The notes below the pieces were generated by a model. The model worked only from the letters and a program-made list of their open reading frames with translations. It was not told where the DNA came from and did no database searches. Source: Echria macrotheca (Eukaryota > Ascomycota > Sordariomycetes > Sordariales > Schizotheciaceae). Taken from it: a DNA stretch of 64,000 nucleotides. The stretch spans positions 124,001 to 188,000 of the forward strand of contig MU839838.1 of assembly GCA_030411725.1 (NCBI GenBank). The letters are read 5' to 3'. The translations under genes were made by a program, and so were the position numbers. Below are positions 24,074 to 35,335 of the stretch, piece after piece (position 1 is the first letter of the stretch; the number at the start of each line of letters is the position of its first letter).

Positions 24074-25967
24074 TCAGACCTGTCCACGCAGTTCCATCGC
24101 AAACAAGTCGGCCGCCTTCTCCCCAACCAGCATGGCTGTGCTGGCCGTATTCGCAGCCACGTTCCCCGGCACAACACTAAGATCAGCGATCTTGAGTCCC
24201 TCAACGCCATACACGCTCAGATTGGCGTCAACCACGCCGGCCTCCTCGCGTGGCCTCATCGCACATGTCCCGAGCGAGTGCCACGTCGTACCCACATTCA
24301 TCCTCAGCCACGTCTCCAGGATTCCATCGTCTTCCTCGGAATACTCAATCCTCCCCTCGCTCTCCCCAACCGGCCCGTCCCGCTCGCCACATGCCGCCCT
24401 ACTGTGTCCCGGGAACGGCGGGTGATCCGGCGCATACTCGCCTCGATAGCATTCCATTCTCCGTGCGATCTCGCGCTGCGTTTTGTACGCCCACATGTGC
24501 ATGCCCACATCCCTGGCGTCTGAGAAGAAGGCCGGGTCGAAGTCGATATCCTCGCTGTCGGGTGTGATATGCACGTGTCCTCTGGAATAGGGGTATGCAG
24601 CGAACGTGCTGATGGAGAAATACTGCTTCCGCTCGGGGACCGACGGTAGGCTTGAAGGATCACCCGGGTATGCGCCGACCAGACTCATCAGCATCAACGG
24701 CTTGTCTTTGATGGGTTCAAAGTCAGTCGCCCACGCCGCGGCCATCGCGGGACCTAGAGTGGCGATTTGGGACGACGGAGGACGCAGCTTGCAGGTTACG
24801 TCTTGGGCGTTCCAACCTGCCATCCCGGGATTGGTGCTGGCCAGGTCGGCGGGGGGTATGCGGCCGTCGGCGAGGGGGTCGAGGGTTTCCGACGGGGATA
24901 GGGACGAGCGGTACGGGTAGACCATCAAGGTGTGGTCTTGGTAGGATTCGCCCACGCCGGGGAGAGGGGTTATCATAGGGATGGACGCGCGGGAGAGGAG
25001 ATCCGGGTTCCCGATGCCGGAGCGTTCGAGAATAAGCGGCGTGCCGAGTGCACCGGACGATAGGATAACCATTCTGCGGGCTGTTATCGCTTTGCTAGGG
25101 CCTGATGAACGGAAGAGCGAGTTAGGTCTGTACTCAATGCCCACGGCGCGGGTCCCCTCAAACAGCACGCGTACGACCTGGTGCTCGACGAGCACGTGGA
25201 GGTTCGGATGCTTCCCGCCCTCGAGAAGCGGGCGTAGATACCGCGAGGCCGTGTCCTGTCTCTTTCCGTCGGGACCAATGTAGCGCTTTGCACGCTGCAC
25301 CCCGTTGTTCGATCCGTCGAGGGCTTGCAGATCTGGAACCTCGGGGATTCCGACACGCTGCGCGGCGGCAACAAAGGCATCCTCAGACCGTTGGGAGCGG
25401 AAGGTCCCGTCGGAGACGTTGATCGGGCCCGTGTCGCCGTGGCGGGATGCCGGGTCCGGGCCATGGTAGGTTTCAAGCTGGACGGTTAGCTTCGGATCAC
25501 CCAAGGTATACGGAGAAGTACCTTTTTGAAATAGGGTAGCAAGTCATCAGCACTCCATCCAGGAACGTTCCACGAGTCGAGGTCGCACCGCTGCGGACGC
25601 GTGTACATCATGAGATTGGTGGACGATCCGCCCCCGAGAATACCGCCAGACGGGACGACGGGGGCACGACCGCCAATGTGGCTGGAGGCCTTACCCTGGT
25701 AGAAAATATTGGTCTTTGTCTCGGGCAAGAGGTTGGCGATGAAGAGGGCGGCAGTCTCGATAGTGGGCTGGTTCTTGTTGTCACGGCCGCCCTCAATCAC
25801 CAGGATTGTCAGGGACGGGTCGGCCTGGGCCAGTCTCGCAGCGACGATGCAACCCGCCGTTCCGCCTGTCTGTATTAGAACTGGATGATAGTGCTAAGGA
25901 ACGGCTTACCGCCAGCGACGATGACATCGGGGTTGATGCCCCCCGGAAGGTCCGTAAATAACCCCAT
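24074..25967 (-). CDS. GMC oxidoreductase, alcohol oxidase-like
   Basis: Three exons (25967-25910, 25865-25522, 25477-24074; both introns 44 nt) encode about 601 aa. The FAD-binding motif, VIVAGGGTAGCIVAARL at residues 15-31, is complete only after splicing the first intron. The GGGSSTNLMMYTRP block follows. The C-terminus carries the catalytic His in TTWHSLGTCAM and the partner Asn in NVAANTASTAML. There is no signal peptide, so it is probably intracellular or peroxisomal, although no C-terminal SKL-type signal is seen (it ends RGQV). The family oxidises alcohols with FAD and usually O2. The overall pattern resembles fungal alcohol oxidase-like GMC enzymes rather than glucose oxidase or aryl-alcohol oxidase. 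Substrate is unknown. Confidence 0.9.
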
Positions 25968-26286
25968 TGTTCCTCGACTTGCGAAGGTATCGTTGACCGA
26001 TTGAATATGAATGAGATGTGATGGACTTATACAGCACTGGGCTTCACGGCCCCCTCTTTGAACCGTCCGGCGGTATGGCCCTGCTGACACCGAGGAGATC
26101 CTTCCTATATTAGCCGTCGAATAGTCCAGCGCAATTTTGCCAAGGCATTGGAATCCTGCGTGTACAATACATGGATGCAAGCTGCACTTGAATCCTTCTA
26201 GCTGCCGCTGTAACACCATGGCCAGTCATATCAAAGTGTACGACGTATGTACGGTGAACAGCAAAAGGTATCATCCATGATTACTA
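25968..26286. other. Short intergenic region
   Basis: About 320 bp between the GMC start and the 3' end of the GH71 gene, both on the minus strand. No gene is seen. Confidence 0.6.
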
Positions 26287-27800
26287 CTATAAATACAATG
26301 CAAGTGCGGCCCACAGAAACCAGAGACCAGGGATCAGATTCCCCGCTCCCGATCCCGCAGAACGCTGGTCGTATTCAGACCCCCCATCAATTGGTTCCTC
26401 TATATGTCGTCTCCTCGTGAATGGTGCCACCGTGTGGATAGCCACAGCGTTAAAGTTGATCTGATTGGTTAGCACAGTTACTACACGAGCATGACCACTT
26501 ACAATACCGGATTCCGGACACTGGTCACTAATCCCCGGCCCCTCAACTGTCTCACCATTGATACTGATCAAGACTCTACCGGCTCGCTTGTTGAAGTCGC
26601 TAAATGGAACCTGGATGAAAGTCGGAGCACCGGGGGCAACTTCGAAACTTTTGGATTCGCCATCCAGCGATACCGTAACCATCGAGTCGACAGCCACCAC
26701 GGCCGCCAAATTGATCGCGTCCTGCACACCCGACTTGGCCGACATCGTGCCGTACTGACCCCACACCGTCCCCCCGTCGCTGCAGCCGCTGATGTCCACC
26801 GGTGTCCGTCGATACCACGCCGTCACGATGCCGTCGCCCAGAGATGCAGGCAGTGCGATGTCCGCTTTACCCTGCTTATACGCTGCGATGTAGTAGGGGA
26901 GCATCCCCCGGAAGCCAGAGTGCGGATAACCATCGACGTATCGCCTTGCCTGGTCGAGGACCTGGTTTGGCCGGATGTCAGAGATGTAGTGGCTTTCGCC
27001 AAAATCGTTCCACGAGATTATTTGGACCAAGTCCGGCTGGTTTACTACGATCTGCTCCCATCGATCGAACCAGAGACGATCCGACGACGAGTACCAGTTC
27101 TTCTTGTAGTCTTCAAGATCTAGATGACCGTTAGCCAACTCGAGAGACACGCGAGGAGAGTCTTACTGGTGTAGAAATACGGACTCAGGCCGGCCATGTA
27201 GGTCTTGCCGCCCAGCGCTTGTTTATAGTCTGTGTCAAGATCCGAAGACATTCGATTCTGTCCCGGCTTTGGCCATGCATCAAACGAGAAGTGACCGTCG
27301 ATCGCCCCGACCACATCCCGAACGCCTTGGGGACCCAAGCTCGACCAATCCGGCACCAAGTAGACACCGCCGTCCACCTGATCCCGGACATGCCTCCACT
27401 CATCCAAGAACGGCACGCCCTCGAACGTGCTGACCAGTGGCTTTCCGTCGACCTTGAACTGAGCCGGCTCGTCTTTGAATGTGCGAATCATATCCGAAAC
27501 TGATGCCGCGTTCCACTCGCCACCGACGGCGTGGAAGTCGAACGACAAGAACAGCGAAAAGTCGCCGAACTGGCCCGCCGCATTGTAGGCATTACGAACC
27601 GAGTCAATGGTGAAACTGTCGCCGGCGCCGATATTGAGCGCGAAGCCGTCGATAAGACTGGCGCTGGCTAAGCTAATGTCGTCGTACCATTGTTCGATTG
27701 TTTGGTTGAGCGTCAACCCGACCTGTGATGTCAACTTCTACTCTGCTTCGTATTCAGGGGAACTCACCATGTAATGGCAAAACACCGATTTGGGGACCAT
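26287..27800 (-). CDS. GH71 alpha-1,3-glucanase (mutanase), probable GPI anchor
   Basis: Four exons (27800-27768, 27722-27167, 27119-26503, 26460-26287; introns 42-47 nt) encode about 459 aa. VFCHYM, joined by splicing to VGLTLNQTIEQW, is the conserved GH71 N-terminal block (usually VFAHYMVGL). Other family blocks include FLSFDFHAVG, YLVPDWSSLGP, PYFYTNLEDYKKNW and IISWNDFGESHYI. GH71 enzymes hydrolyse alpha-1,3-glucan of fungal walls. The C-terminus is a small-residue stretch followed by LIPGLWFLWAALALYL, which looks like a GPI-anchor signal. The first exon carries no signal peptide: in-frame sequence upstream of ATG 27800 runs into a stop without one. An upstream exon may be missing from the model, or the 5' end may be lost. 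Confidence 0.85.
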
Positions 27801-28747
27801 GACTCCAAGTCGACCGGGACATCGCGACAACGGACGAGCGGCAGGGCGCGCCACCCCTTTTGATGTTCAGATATACCGGAAATTTCCAGCCTCCTTTCTT
27901 CCTGCCGGGAACAAACTCCTTCGCGCCCGCCACGTCTAGCGCTGTTCTGCGGCTCCGCACCAGCGCGTGCGACGATTGGCGTGCGAGGCTCACGATAGGA
28001 GGCCGAGGCAGCCCTACCATGACCAGCGCAGGGTCTACTCCACATAGTAGCCACTGAGGCAGCATCCGCGTGGAGTCGTTATCGGTGGGTTGTCAATTTT
28101 CACCACAGCTCTTCATCCTTTTCTCGGATTTGTCAGGCATTTGGTTTCAAGGGCGTCTGACCTGACGTCCAAGACGCGTGATCTAACCTCGAGGCCTTAT
28201 CTTCACAGAGACAACAAGAAATGCACGTCTTGGCTGCTGTCCGGGTTTTCAGGACCACGTAGACTCCGCTTGGTGGTTGGTTGCTGCCGCCCAGGAGCGG
28301 GTCGAGAGTGGCTTCGGGTCGGGTCGTCAAGCAAGGGAATGCTTACCAATACAATCCCTGAAAAATCCAAGTAGCGCCATTGTCTGTGCAACGAAGTAAA
28401 CAACGGTGGATCTCGAAGACGGACATTGGTGTTGAGCCAAGACTGTAGAGAGTCCATCGCCCTGGAGATGCTTCGTGGCTTCCGCTCCACGCTTGCATCG
28501 CTCGACGTAGGGGCTCCATGGGAACATCATGTATGCTGCATCGTTCATATTAGACGCCAAGAGAACCGAGTGACAGCCTCCATCCCTCGTATCGTCGATC
28601 GCGAGGATCATATCAGTCTGTATGATTGAACGCTTGGAATTTCCGTTCCTGTGATGACTCCGCCGCAGCACCTATCGGAGAAGCTGCGCGGATGAGGAAT
28701 ATTACCGCCGGCTCAGTATCAAATTCGATCCACCCACTGACGTACGT
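27801..28747. other. Intergenic region, possible unseen first exon of GH71 gene
   Basis: About 950 bp between the P450 stop codon and the GH71 start as modelled. Frames at 28065-27754 and 28671-28327 (minus) do not show a convincing signal peptide. If the GH71 gene has an upstream leader exon it would lie here. Confidence 0.5.
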
Positions 28748-30388
28748 CTACAGCTCATATCGCCATTTGACTCCCTCGAAGCCCTTCCTCCGCACAATCT
28801 TCACGCCGAATCCCTTACCGCCAGCCGCCGGCTTGGTAACAGCATCGATCAGAGAACTTTGCCCCCTTTTCGGCATCTGCAGCGTTTTCGTGCCCAAGGG
28901 TTGCACCTCAAAGAAGAGCAGGAGGGCCGACATGACGGCAAACATCTCGGCGATGGCAAACTGCCGCCCCGGACACAGATGGGCACCGCCGCCGAACGGC
29001 TGATAGGCGGCCTTGATAGCTTTGGCACTGCCCGGCCCGTCGCCGAGCTTGTCCGCTTTGAGGAAGCGTGTCGGCCTGAACTCGGCTGCATCCTTGCCCC
29101 AGTACTCCTCCAATGAATGGGACACCCCAAGAGCCAGTTGCGCGACCGTCCCCTGCTTCAGCAGATACGGCCTCCCATCGGACCCTCTCAGGGTCGTATC
29201 CTCCATCACCGTCCGCGTACTGACCTGACTCACGACAAGCCGCAGCGTCTCTCGATAGCAAGCCCACAGCAGTGGACAGCGCTCTTCGACCACCGCTCCA
29301 GTCAGGATCGTCCATTCCTCGCCCTCGAGTCTAGCCACCAGGTTGTTCTGCACCTCCTTGCGGAGCTGCGCCACCAACTCGGGCCGAGTGAAGACATAGC
29401 TGAAGAACCAAAAAAGCGTGGGTACCGTGTTGGTCATTCCCGCAAAGGGCACGAGAATCTCGAGCTTGCTGATATCGTCATTACTGAGTCCGTAACTGCG
29501 AAACTCGGTGGCACGGGCACGCACAAACGCCGAAACGGACGGATGCTGGTCGTGCTGGTTACCGTAGAATGCGCTGAGTGCCGCAAACAGGTCGCACTGA
29601 GCGCGGAATCCGGCGGGAGCGATGATGGACGGGAAGATGCCAAGAACCAACTTGAGCATATCCCCTTGGAAGTCCCAGAGCGATTGCTCGATACCAGGAT
29701 TCTTGGCGAAGGGGTTATGGACCTTCCCGTAGAGACCATGGGCGGTCGCTTCCACCAAGATACTCCGCACCCACATCCAAGTATTGGGGATTGCCGCCGG
29801 GGATCCAGCTGCCAGGCTGCCCAGAAGGCTACTGATGCGATCAAGAGCGGCTGCCGTCATGGGTGCGACGTTGCTACCGGCGAGGGCGCTAGAAATCACG
29901 GCGGTCGTACTGTCCATGAGGGCGCTACCTCGATCTGTCCGGAGCAGTTCGGCGGTCTCCTTGCCCAATCCCACCAGCGGGCCTGCCACGGCCTGGGTTT
30001 GCGGCTTTGTGGAGAGGGCTTTGCTTTTGAGTCCTGCAGCAATCAGGGCGGGGTCGTATACGGCATAGACTTTGCCGGTGAGCATCGGAAGCGTCGCGAT
30101 CGGTGTCTTGTGCGCATTGTGGCTGCGGTTGTCAGTGGTCCATTGTTAGTGGGATTTCGTCTTGAGAACTTACCACAGCCGAAGGTAGTCGGCCTGATGA
30201 CGAAAGAAGCCAATTATATGCCCGACGAGGGGGATACGCGGTTTCAAGAGTGGCGGTTCCTGAGCATCGATCCGTGGGGCGAGAGCTGTCTGCAGCAGAA
30301 GACCAAGCAGCACCATCGAGATCGCGGCCACTACGGTCGAACTATTCAAGGCATCGAGCCCGGGGAGCTGGGTTGAGTAGACTGTCAT
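28748..30388 (-). CDS. Cytochrome P450 monooxygenase
   Basis: Two exons (30388-30174, 30122-28748; 51-nt intron) encode about 529 aa. An N-terminal membrane anchor, VVAAISMVLLGLLLQTAL, is followed by the Pro-rich hinge PPLLKPRIPLVGH. The K-helix ExxR is in YRETLRL, and the heme loop is FGGGAHLCPGR, with the ligand Cys near residue 455. The I-helix region PFAGMTNTVPTLFWFF has Asn where many P450s have the oxygen-activating Thr pattern AGxxT. That feature is common in CYP7/CYP8-like fungal P450s annotated as steroid 7-alpha-hydroxylase or prostacyclin synthase relatives. The enzyme is expected at the ER, using NADPH-P450 reductase. It is divergent from the HET gene. Substrate is unknown. Confidence 0.93.
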
Positions 30389-30885
30389 GGTCGCAATGGT
30401 TTCACTTCGCCGACTTGTGGTCCGACATCTGCGTGAGAGCTAAAGCGAGTCGAACCTGAGAATTGTGGGAGTTGGCTTTGCGAGGTTTAAATGCGACCTA
30501 TCCACTTGCCCATGCTCGTAAGCAGAATGAAACGCAACCCGTCTTCCAGATCCGAGGTCGTACAGATCGGGAAATGTTGCTGACATGCGCGAGTCGCTCC
30601 ATGTCCATGCTGACATGTTCTGTGGGAAGAACTCTTGCGTGTGCGCTCCTTCAGATAGCCGTGGGCTGGGTCTGATGGCAAAACGGTTGTATTGTGGTGG
30701 TGGTTGCAGGCGGAATTCCACTCATCAGCCATCTAGTGCTCCTGCCAGTCCTGCCTTGACATGAATGCTTGGCTGGGATTGAGCGATCGCCGATGGTGGT
30801 GGGCACGATCACGTGATCTCGCAATCTCTTCGCGATATTTCGCGATTGCTCCACTAGGCAATCCACACTCCGGCCGCAAGCCGAG
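30389..30885. other. Divergent intergenic region
   Basis: About 500 bp shared by the start sites of the P450 and HET-domain genes. No other feature is recognised. Confidence 0.6.
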
Positions 30886-32853
30886 ATGCCTTATCATCCC
30901 ATCAACCCGCATCTCGAGCCGTTCCTTCCGTACGTTGAAAAAGCACAGACTTCGCGTCTCGAAGTGGACTGGCACTTTCCCGATAATCTCACCAAGCCGA
31001 TATCGCTCGACGCGCTGAGGTCGTGGCTCACAACCTGCGACCGATTCCATGCGGCCCACTGCGGGGCCATCCCTAGCCCTCGCGTCGACGAGCGGCCAGC
31101 CTGGCTCGTCGATGTTCGTCGCAACTGCATCGTGCCCTGGAAGTCTGGCTTTGTCTATGCGACCCTGAGCTATGTCTGGGGAAAGGCCGAGGGCTTTTCG
31201 CTCACGGGCGGCACGTTGGACGACCTCCTTATCGAAAATTCCCTGAACCATGCCGACCTCCCAAGGACAATCCGCGAGGCCATGGCCCTGGTGGCTGCCC
31301 TCGACCTGACCCATCTCTGGGTTGATCGCCTCTGCATCGTGCAAGACAGCGAATCCGAGAAACATGCACAGATCAAAGCGATGGCATCTATCTACTCGAA
31401 TTCATACTTCACCATCATCGCCGCCCAGAGCCACGACGCATCCGGGCCTCTGTCGTCAAGGACACTGAGCAACGCATCGCCCAGCATCTGGGATGGCGTT
31501 TGGAGAAGGCTTCACAGCCTGGTCTCTCGGGCCAAAAGACCGGGTCGACCACCGTCTGACTCTTGGAGCCCGTGGGGAACACCACAGACGCACCGCGAGG
31601 TGCTGAACATTATGTCGGTGGATCTGTTGCGGTCCGTCTGGTATTCCAGGGGCTGGACGTTCCAGGAGTTTCTGTTCTCTCGGAGGAAGATCGTCTTTCA
31701 CAACAACACGGTCAACTGGGAATGCCACTGCACTTCTGCGCACGAGGGCCAGCAGTCGTTCCCCCGACGGATCTGCCCGCGGCCACCTGTCAATCATGCC
31801 TCTCACGGTCTGGAGATAGACCAGTGGCCCAATTTCCACCGCTTCGCCCGACTAGTGTCTCTCTTCACTACTCGACAATTGACGTTTCCCGAGGACGTCC
31901 TAGATGCATTTGCGGGCGCATCGACAGCTCTCGCCAGGGTGTACCAAGGGGGCTTGATAACCGGCATTCCCGCCCTCGTCTTCGACGCCGCTTTGCTCTG
32001 GCAACCTTACCACCCGATGGAGCGACGGAGGTCGGCTGCAGTGCCCGAGGAAGAGGCAATCCTGCCGAGCTGGTCGTGGGTTTCGTGGCGTGGAAACATA
32101 CACTCCGAAGCCTGGCAGAGCGGGTACGACTATTTGAAGATGCACTCGGAGTCTGGAAAGCTAATCCCTCGCTGGACGACGTCCCCGACGGTTGAGTGGT
32201 ATCATTCCCAAACCTTAGACAGCACCCGCACACACATTGCGGCACGAGCATCCGAATGGAGGATCCGTTTTGGTGATGGCGACGTGGAGCTACCCCCGGG
32301 CTGGCGGAGGATCGATCGGGCGGACGGCAAGCTCTTCGTACATGAGCAGGTGCCGGACAAGCAGTTTTGGCACCCGATCCCGATCGGCCTCGGAGATGGC
32401 CGTGCCCTGCGCTCTCGTTATCTGCACTGCAAGACGAGACACGCCAAGTTGGATGTCTTTCCGAACATCTACAGCGCGTTCGCCAGCGGCTGTGCTGTGC
32501 TGGCGCTGCGGGACCCCAACGGCGGCTTTGCAGGATGTCTCCGCATCAACAGCTTCCGAGACGACGTCCCAAAAGGTTGTCTCTCTCAGTCCTGGCATCT
32601 GATCGAGCTCTCGGCCGGTGCCGTGCATTTGGGCGACCCGTCCATGGCCATCCTTGATCACCCGTTCGCCGATGTTTTCGACGAGTGGAGCCTACCGCTA
32701 TGGAAGAGGAACGGCTCGGTGTACGAGTTCTACAACGTCATGCACGTCGAGTGGGTCTCCCCAGGTGTCGCGTCTCGCCTTGCCGTGGGGAGGGTGGAGA
32801 AACGTGTCTGGGAGCGGGTGGCCGTTGAACGCATTGAAGTTGCGATTGGGTAG
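30886..32853 (+). CDS. HET-domain (heterokaryon incompatibility) protein
   Basis: Intronless gene for 655 aa. The HET domain occupies about residues 88-270, with YATLSYVWG, LPRTIREAM, LWVDRLCIVQDS, MASIYSNSYFTIIAAQ and the distal RGWTFQEFLFSRR, all in the expected order. HET proteins act in non-self recognition and can trigger programmed cell death when paired with an incompatible partner. Most family members have no known partner. No NACHT, WD40 or other partner domain follows; the C-terminal 300 residues include a WSWVSWRG block typical of this group. The gene is not next to a recognisable het-s or patatin-like partner. Confidence 0.93.
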   Translation: MPYHPINPHLEPFLPYVEKAQTSRLEVDWHFPDNLTKPISLDALRSWLTTCDRFHAAHCGAIPSPRVDERPAWLVDVRRNCIVPWKSGFVYATLSYVWGKAEGFSLTGGTLDDLLIENSLNHADLPRTIREAMALVAALDLTHLWVDRLCIVQDSESEKHAQIKAMASIYSNSYFTIIAAQSHDASGPLSSRTLSNASPSIWDGVWRRLHSLVSRAKRPGRPPSDSWSPWGTPQTHREVLNIMSVDLLRSVWYSRGWTFQEFLFSRRKIVFHNNTVNWECHCTSAHEGQQSFPRRICPRPPVNHASHGLEIDQWPNFHRFARLVSLFTTRQLTFPEDVLDAFAGASTALARVYQGGLITGIPALVFDAALLWQPYHPMERRRSAAVPEEEAILPSWSWVSWRGNIHSEAWQSGYDYLKMHSESGKLIPRWTTSPTVEWYHSQTLDSTRTHIAARASEWRIRFGDGDVELPPGWRRIDRADGKLFVHEQVPDKQFWHPIPIGLGDGRALRSRYLHCKTRHAKLDVFPNIYSAFASGCAVLALRDPNGGFAGCLRINSFRDDVPKGCLSQSWHLIELSAGAVHLGDPSMAILDHPFADVFDEWSLPLWKRNGSVYEFYNVMHVEWVSPGVASRLAVGRVEKRVWERVAVERIEVAIG

Positions 32854-33525
32854 CTCGAGAGAGCTTTCAGAAAGTACGGTCACGTTTTACCTGGAATTGC
32901 ACTCAGCGGAAGGCTCGCCCCGTAGCTCAACGCGAGGTGGTATTGCTAATGGAGCTCGACAACTCTCCAGCCGGTTTAAGCATCGGAGGCCAGTCCGCGC
33001 CGAGACGACGCAATGTCCCGATGGAACATGGTGCCGAGTCCCGGGTTCAATTCAGCCTAAACAGCCTCCGTGTCCGCTACCCCGGTCCCCGCGTTTTCCT
33101 GTGCTTGACATCCAGGTACTGCGCAGATTGCATGTCGATGGTATGCGCTCCATGTTCCTGGTTTGCGGGCGAGCTCTACTGGCACCTCTATTGCTACCTT
33201 GCAGCAAGAGCTACTGATCCATTATCCCGGTTGCTGTTGGATCACGTTACCATGCGGCTCCTCCGCGACGGGCCCGATCATCCTGGACCAGTGCCCCAAG
33301 CACAACGCGTCACCATCGTGGGCTTTTTGATGAAGCTAGTCGGAGGAGAGGAATGCAACCGTCGTAATGGACTGGATGTTTAGTCCACCACTCCGAGACG
33401 ATGACGGCGTGCGCGGGCGTTGCCAAGTCCAACTCAAGCTGTCACATCTATAAATATGCCGTCGTCTGAGTCCCATGAGTTCACCACCACTCACCTTCAC
33501 TTCAACCCTCTCCCTCGAGTCAAAA
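32854..33525. other. Intergenic region
   Basis: About 670 bp upstream of the acetylxylan esterase gene. An open frame at 32937-33383 has no recognisable protein features. A TATA box is listed separately. Confidence 0.6.
33449..33455 (+). promoter_or_regulatory. TATA box of acetylxylan esterase gene
   Basis: TATAAAT lies 71 nt upstream of ATG 33526, a normal position for a core promoter in a highly inducible fungal secreted-enzyme gene. Confidence 0.6.
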
Positions 33526-34535
33526 ATGTGGCCCAGCCCCAAGGTTGCTTTCCTGCTGCTCTCGGCGCACTCGCTGCTCGTCAGCGGGACCCCTATCGAC
33601 GGGGAGCCGCTGGAGAAACGCCAGTCGTGTCCCCAGGTGCACGTGTTCGGTGCACGGGAGACTACGGTTGCTCCTGGATATGGATCCTCCGGGACGGTTG
33701 TCAACATGATCCTGAACGCCTACCCCGGGTCGACCTCGGAGGCCATCAGCTATCCGGCCTGTGGTGGTCAATCATCTTGCGGCGGTGTCAGCTACGGCAA
33801 CTCGGCCGCCCAGGGGACCACTGCGGTGGCCAATGCCGTCAACAGCTTCAACCAGCGGTGTCCGAACACGCAGATCGTGCTCGTTGGATATTCCCAGGTT
33901 GGTGCCTCTGGCTTGCTTCAGTGCAGCACTAACTGTCATAGGGTGGTCAAATCATGGACAACGCGGTCTGCGGTGGACCGGACACGGGCTCCGGCATCAC
34001 CTCTACGACGCCGCCGATCTCGGCCAGCGCTCTCAACCAGATCAAGGCGATCATCTTGATGGGCAACCCACGATACGTTGCCGGTCTTTCCTATAACGTC
34101 GGCACCTGCACGGCTCAAGGTGTAAGTACTCGTTGTAGATGCCAACGAATAAGCTAACGCCGTCAGTTTGCGCCGCGGCCTCAGGGCTATACCTGCGCGT
34201 CTGGGTCGAAGATCCAAAACTACTGCGACTCGCTCGACCCGTACTGCTGCACCGGAAACGACGCGCAACGGCACCAGGCTTACGGGTCCATCTACGGCCA
34301 ACAGGCCCTCACGTTTGTGCGCAGCAAGCTCAGCTCTGGGGGCTCTACCCCCAACCCTCCGGTAACCAGCGCCACGCCCACGCCCACGCCCACGCCGGGT
34401 AATGGGGGCGGAAACGGCGGCACCTGTTCGCCGCTTTGGGGACAGTGTGGTGGACAGGGCTGGACTGGGCCGACGTGCTGCTCTCAAGGCACCTGCCGAG
34501 CTTCGAATCAGTGGTACTCGCAGTGTCTGAACTAG
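33526..34535 (+). CDS. Acetylxylan esterase CE5 with CBM1
   Basis: Three exons (33526-33897, 33942-34121, 34167-34535; introns 44-45 nt) encode about 306 aa. The signal peptide (residues 1-21) is followed by a short propeptide ending in the KEX2-like site EKR, just before [13 protein letters not shown]. The catalytic Ser is S123 in GYSQGG, created by splicing. Asp and His are D208 in SLDPYCC and H220 in QRHQAYG. A Pro/Thr linker and a complete fungal cellulose-binding CBM1 (about 271-306, [19 protein letters not shown]) form the C-terminus. The enzyme removes acetyl groups from xylan at the cellulose surface. The CBM1 and the DPYCC motif favour acetylxylan esterase over cutinase. I chose ATG 33526 over 33475 because it starts the signal peptide. 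Confidence 0.95.
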
Positions 34536-35335
34536 ATGTGGATGAGTAGGATAGCGGGATAGCTGAGAATAATACAGGTTGTCCATCTATGTGTACTGGT
34601 CGATCTGCGCAGAATGCCCCGGCTATCGATAAGTGCATCGATGCTCTTTTCCATCCTAGCCGAGGCCGTAGTTGAACCGTTCGTGGGTCAATTCAGCTTC
34701 CTAGTTGGGCTCTATCGCCTTGTATCACGTTACACTCGCACATTTTAAGCTTATTCCCCTTTGCAGCTTACTCATGTATGAGGCGCATGACACCTGGTAA
34801 TTTCCCCGGGCCCTGCCGAGGGCGAAATTTCGATGCCTGGAGCGGGGCCGGGCTGTGCAACGACTCTTGAAGATGGGACTACTTTCAGATGATGAGAGAT
34901 GGCGGAAGGCATTTTTCCGGAAAGTTGCTCGCCTTGGGATTTGTCTGATATCGGTCGGAGTGTGTGTAAACATTTGATGGCGTCGAATGAGGACCGAGAC
35001 TCGAGAACGGCGGCAGGATCGATCTCTAAATCCTCCGTGGGGTGATGCAGGAACGCCGCAGGCAACAGGGTCAAGATCGGCATTGGTAAGCTGATAAACC
35101 TCGTGTTTACTATTTCCGGGTTGGTACCCGACTCTGGCCCCGGTCGATTAGACATCTTACTGAGACATCGGGGGCCGCTAGCTTGGTACGAAATTTTCGT
35201 CTTGGATCCAACCTCCTTTATCATGACGACTTCTCCGTGATGCTTCACACTCAGGTTGCCTCGCTTGGTTGTTGAAGAGGCCAGTCGCTCTTTTTGGAAC
35301 GCGAATTCTTCAAAGCGCGCCAGTGAGGAGTCGAG
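34536..35335. other. Intergenic region
   Basis: About 800 bp between two plus-strand secreted-enzyme genes. The long minus-strand frame (35806-34772) runs through the start of the GH55 gene and has no domain, so I take it as spurious. Confidence 0.6.

Noticed and set aside
29117..30376. Plus-strand frame (419 aa) opposite the P450
   Set aside because: Antisense to a gene with clear ExxR and heme-binding motifs.
32917..33060. tRNA-like fragments: a GTAGCTCAA stretch and a GGGTTCAATTC stretch
   Set aside because: They are too far apart for one tRNA, and neither the T-arm nor the acceptor stem can pair. I see no anticodon arm.
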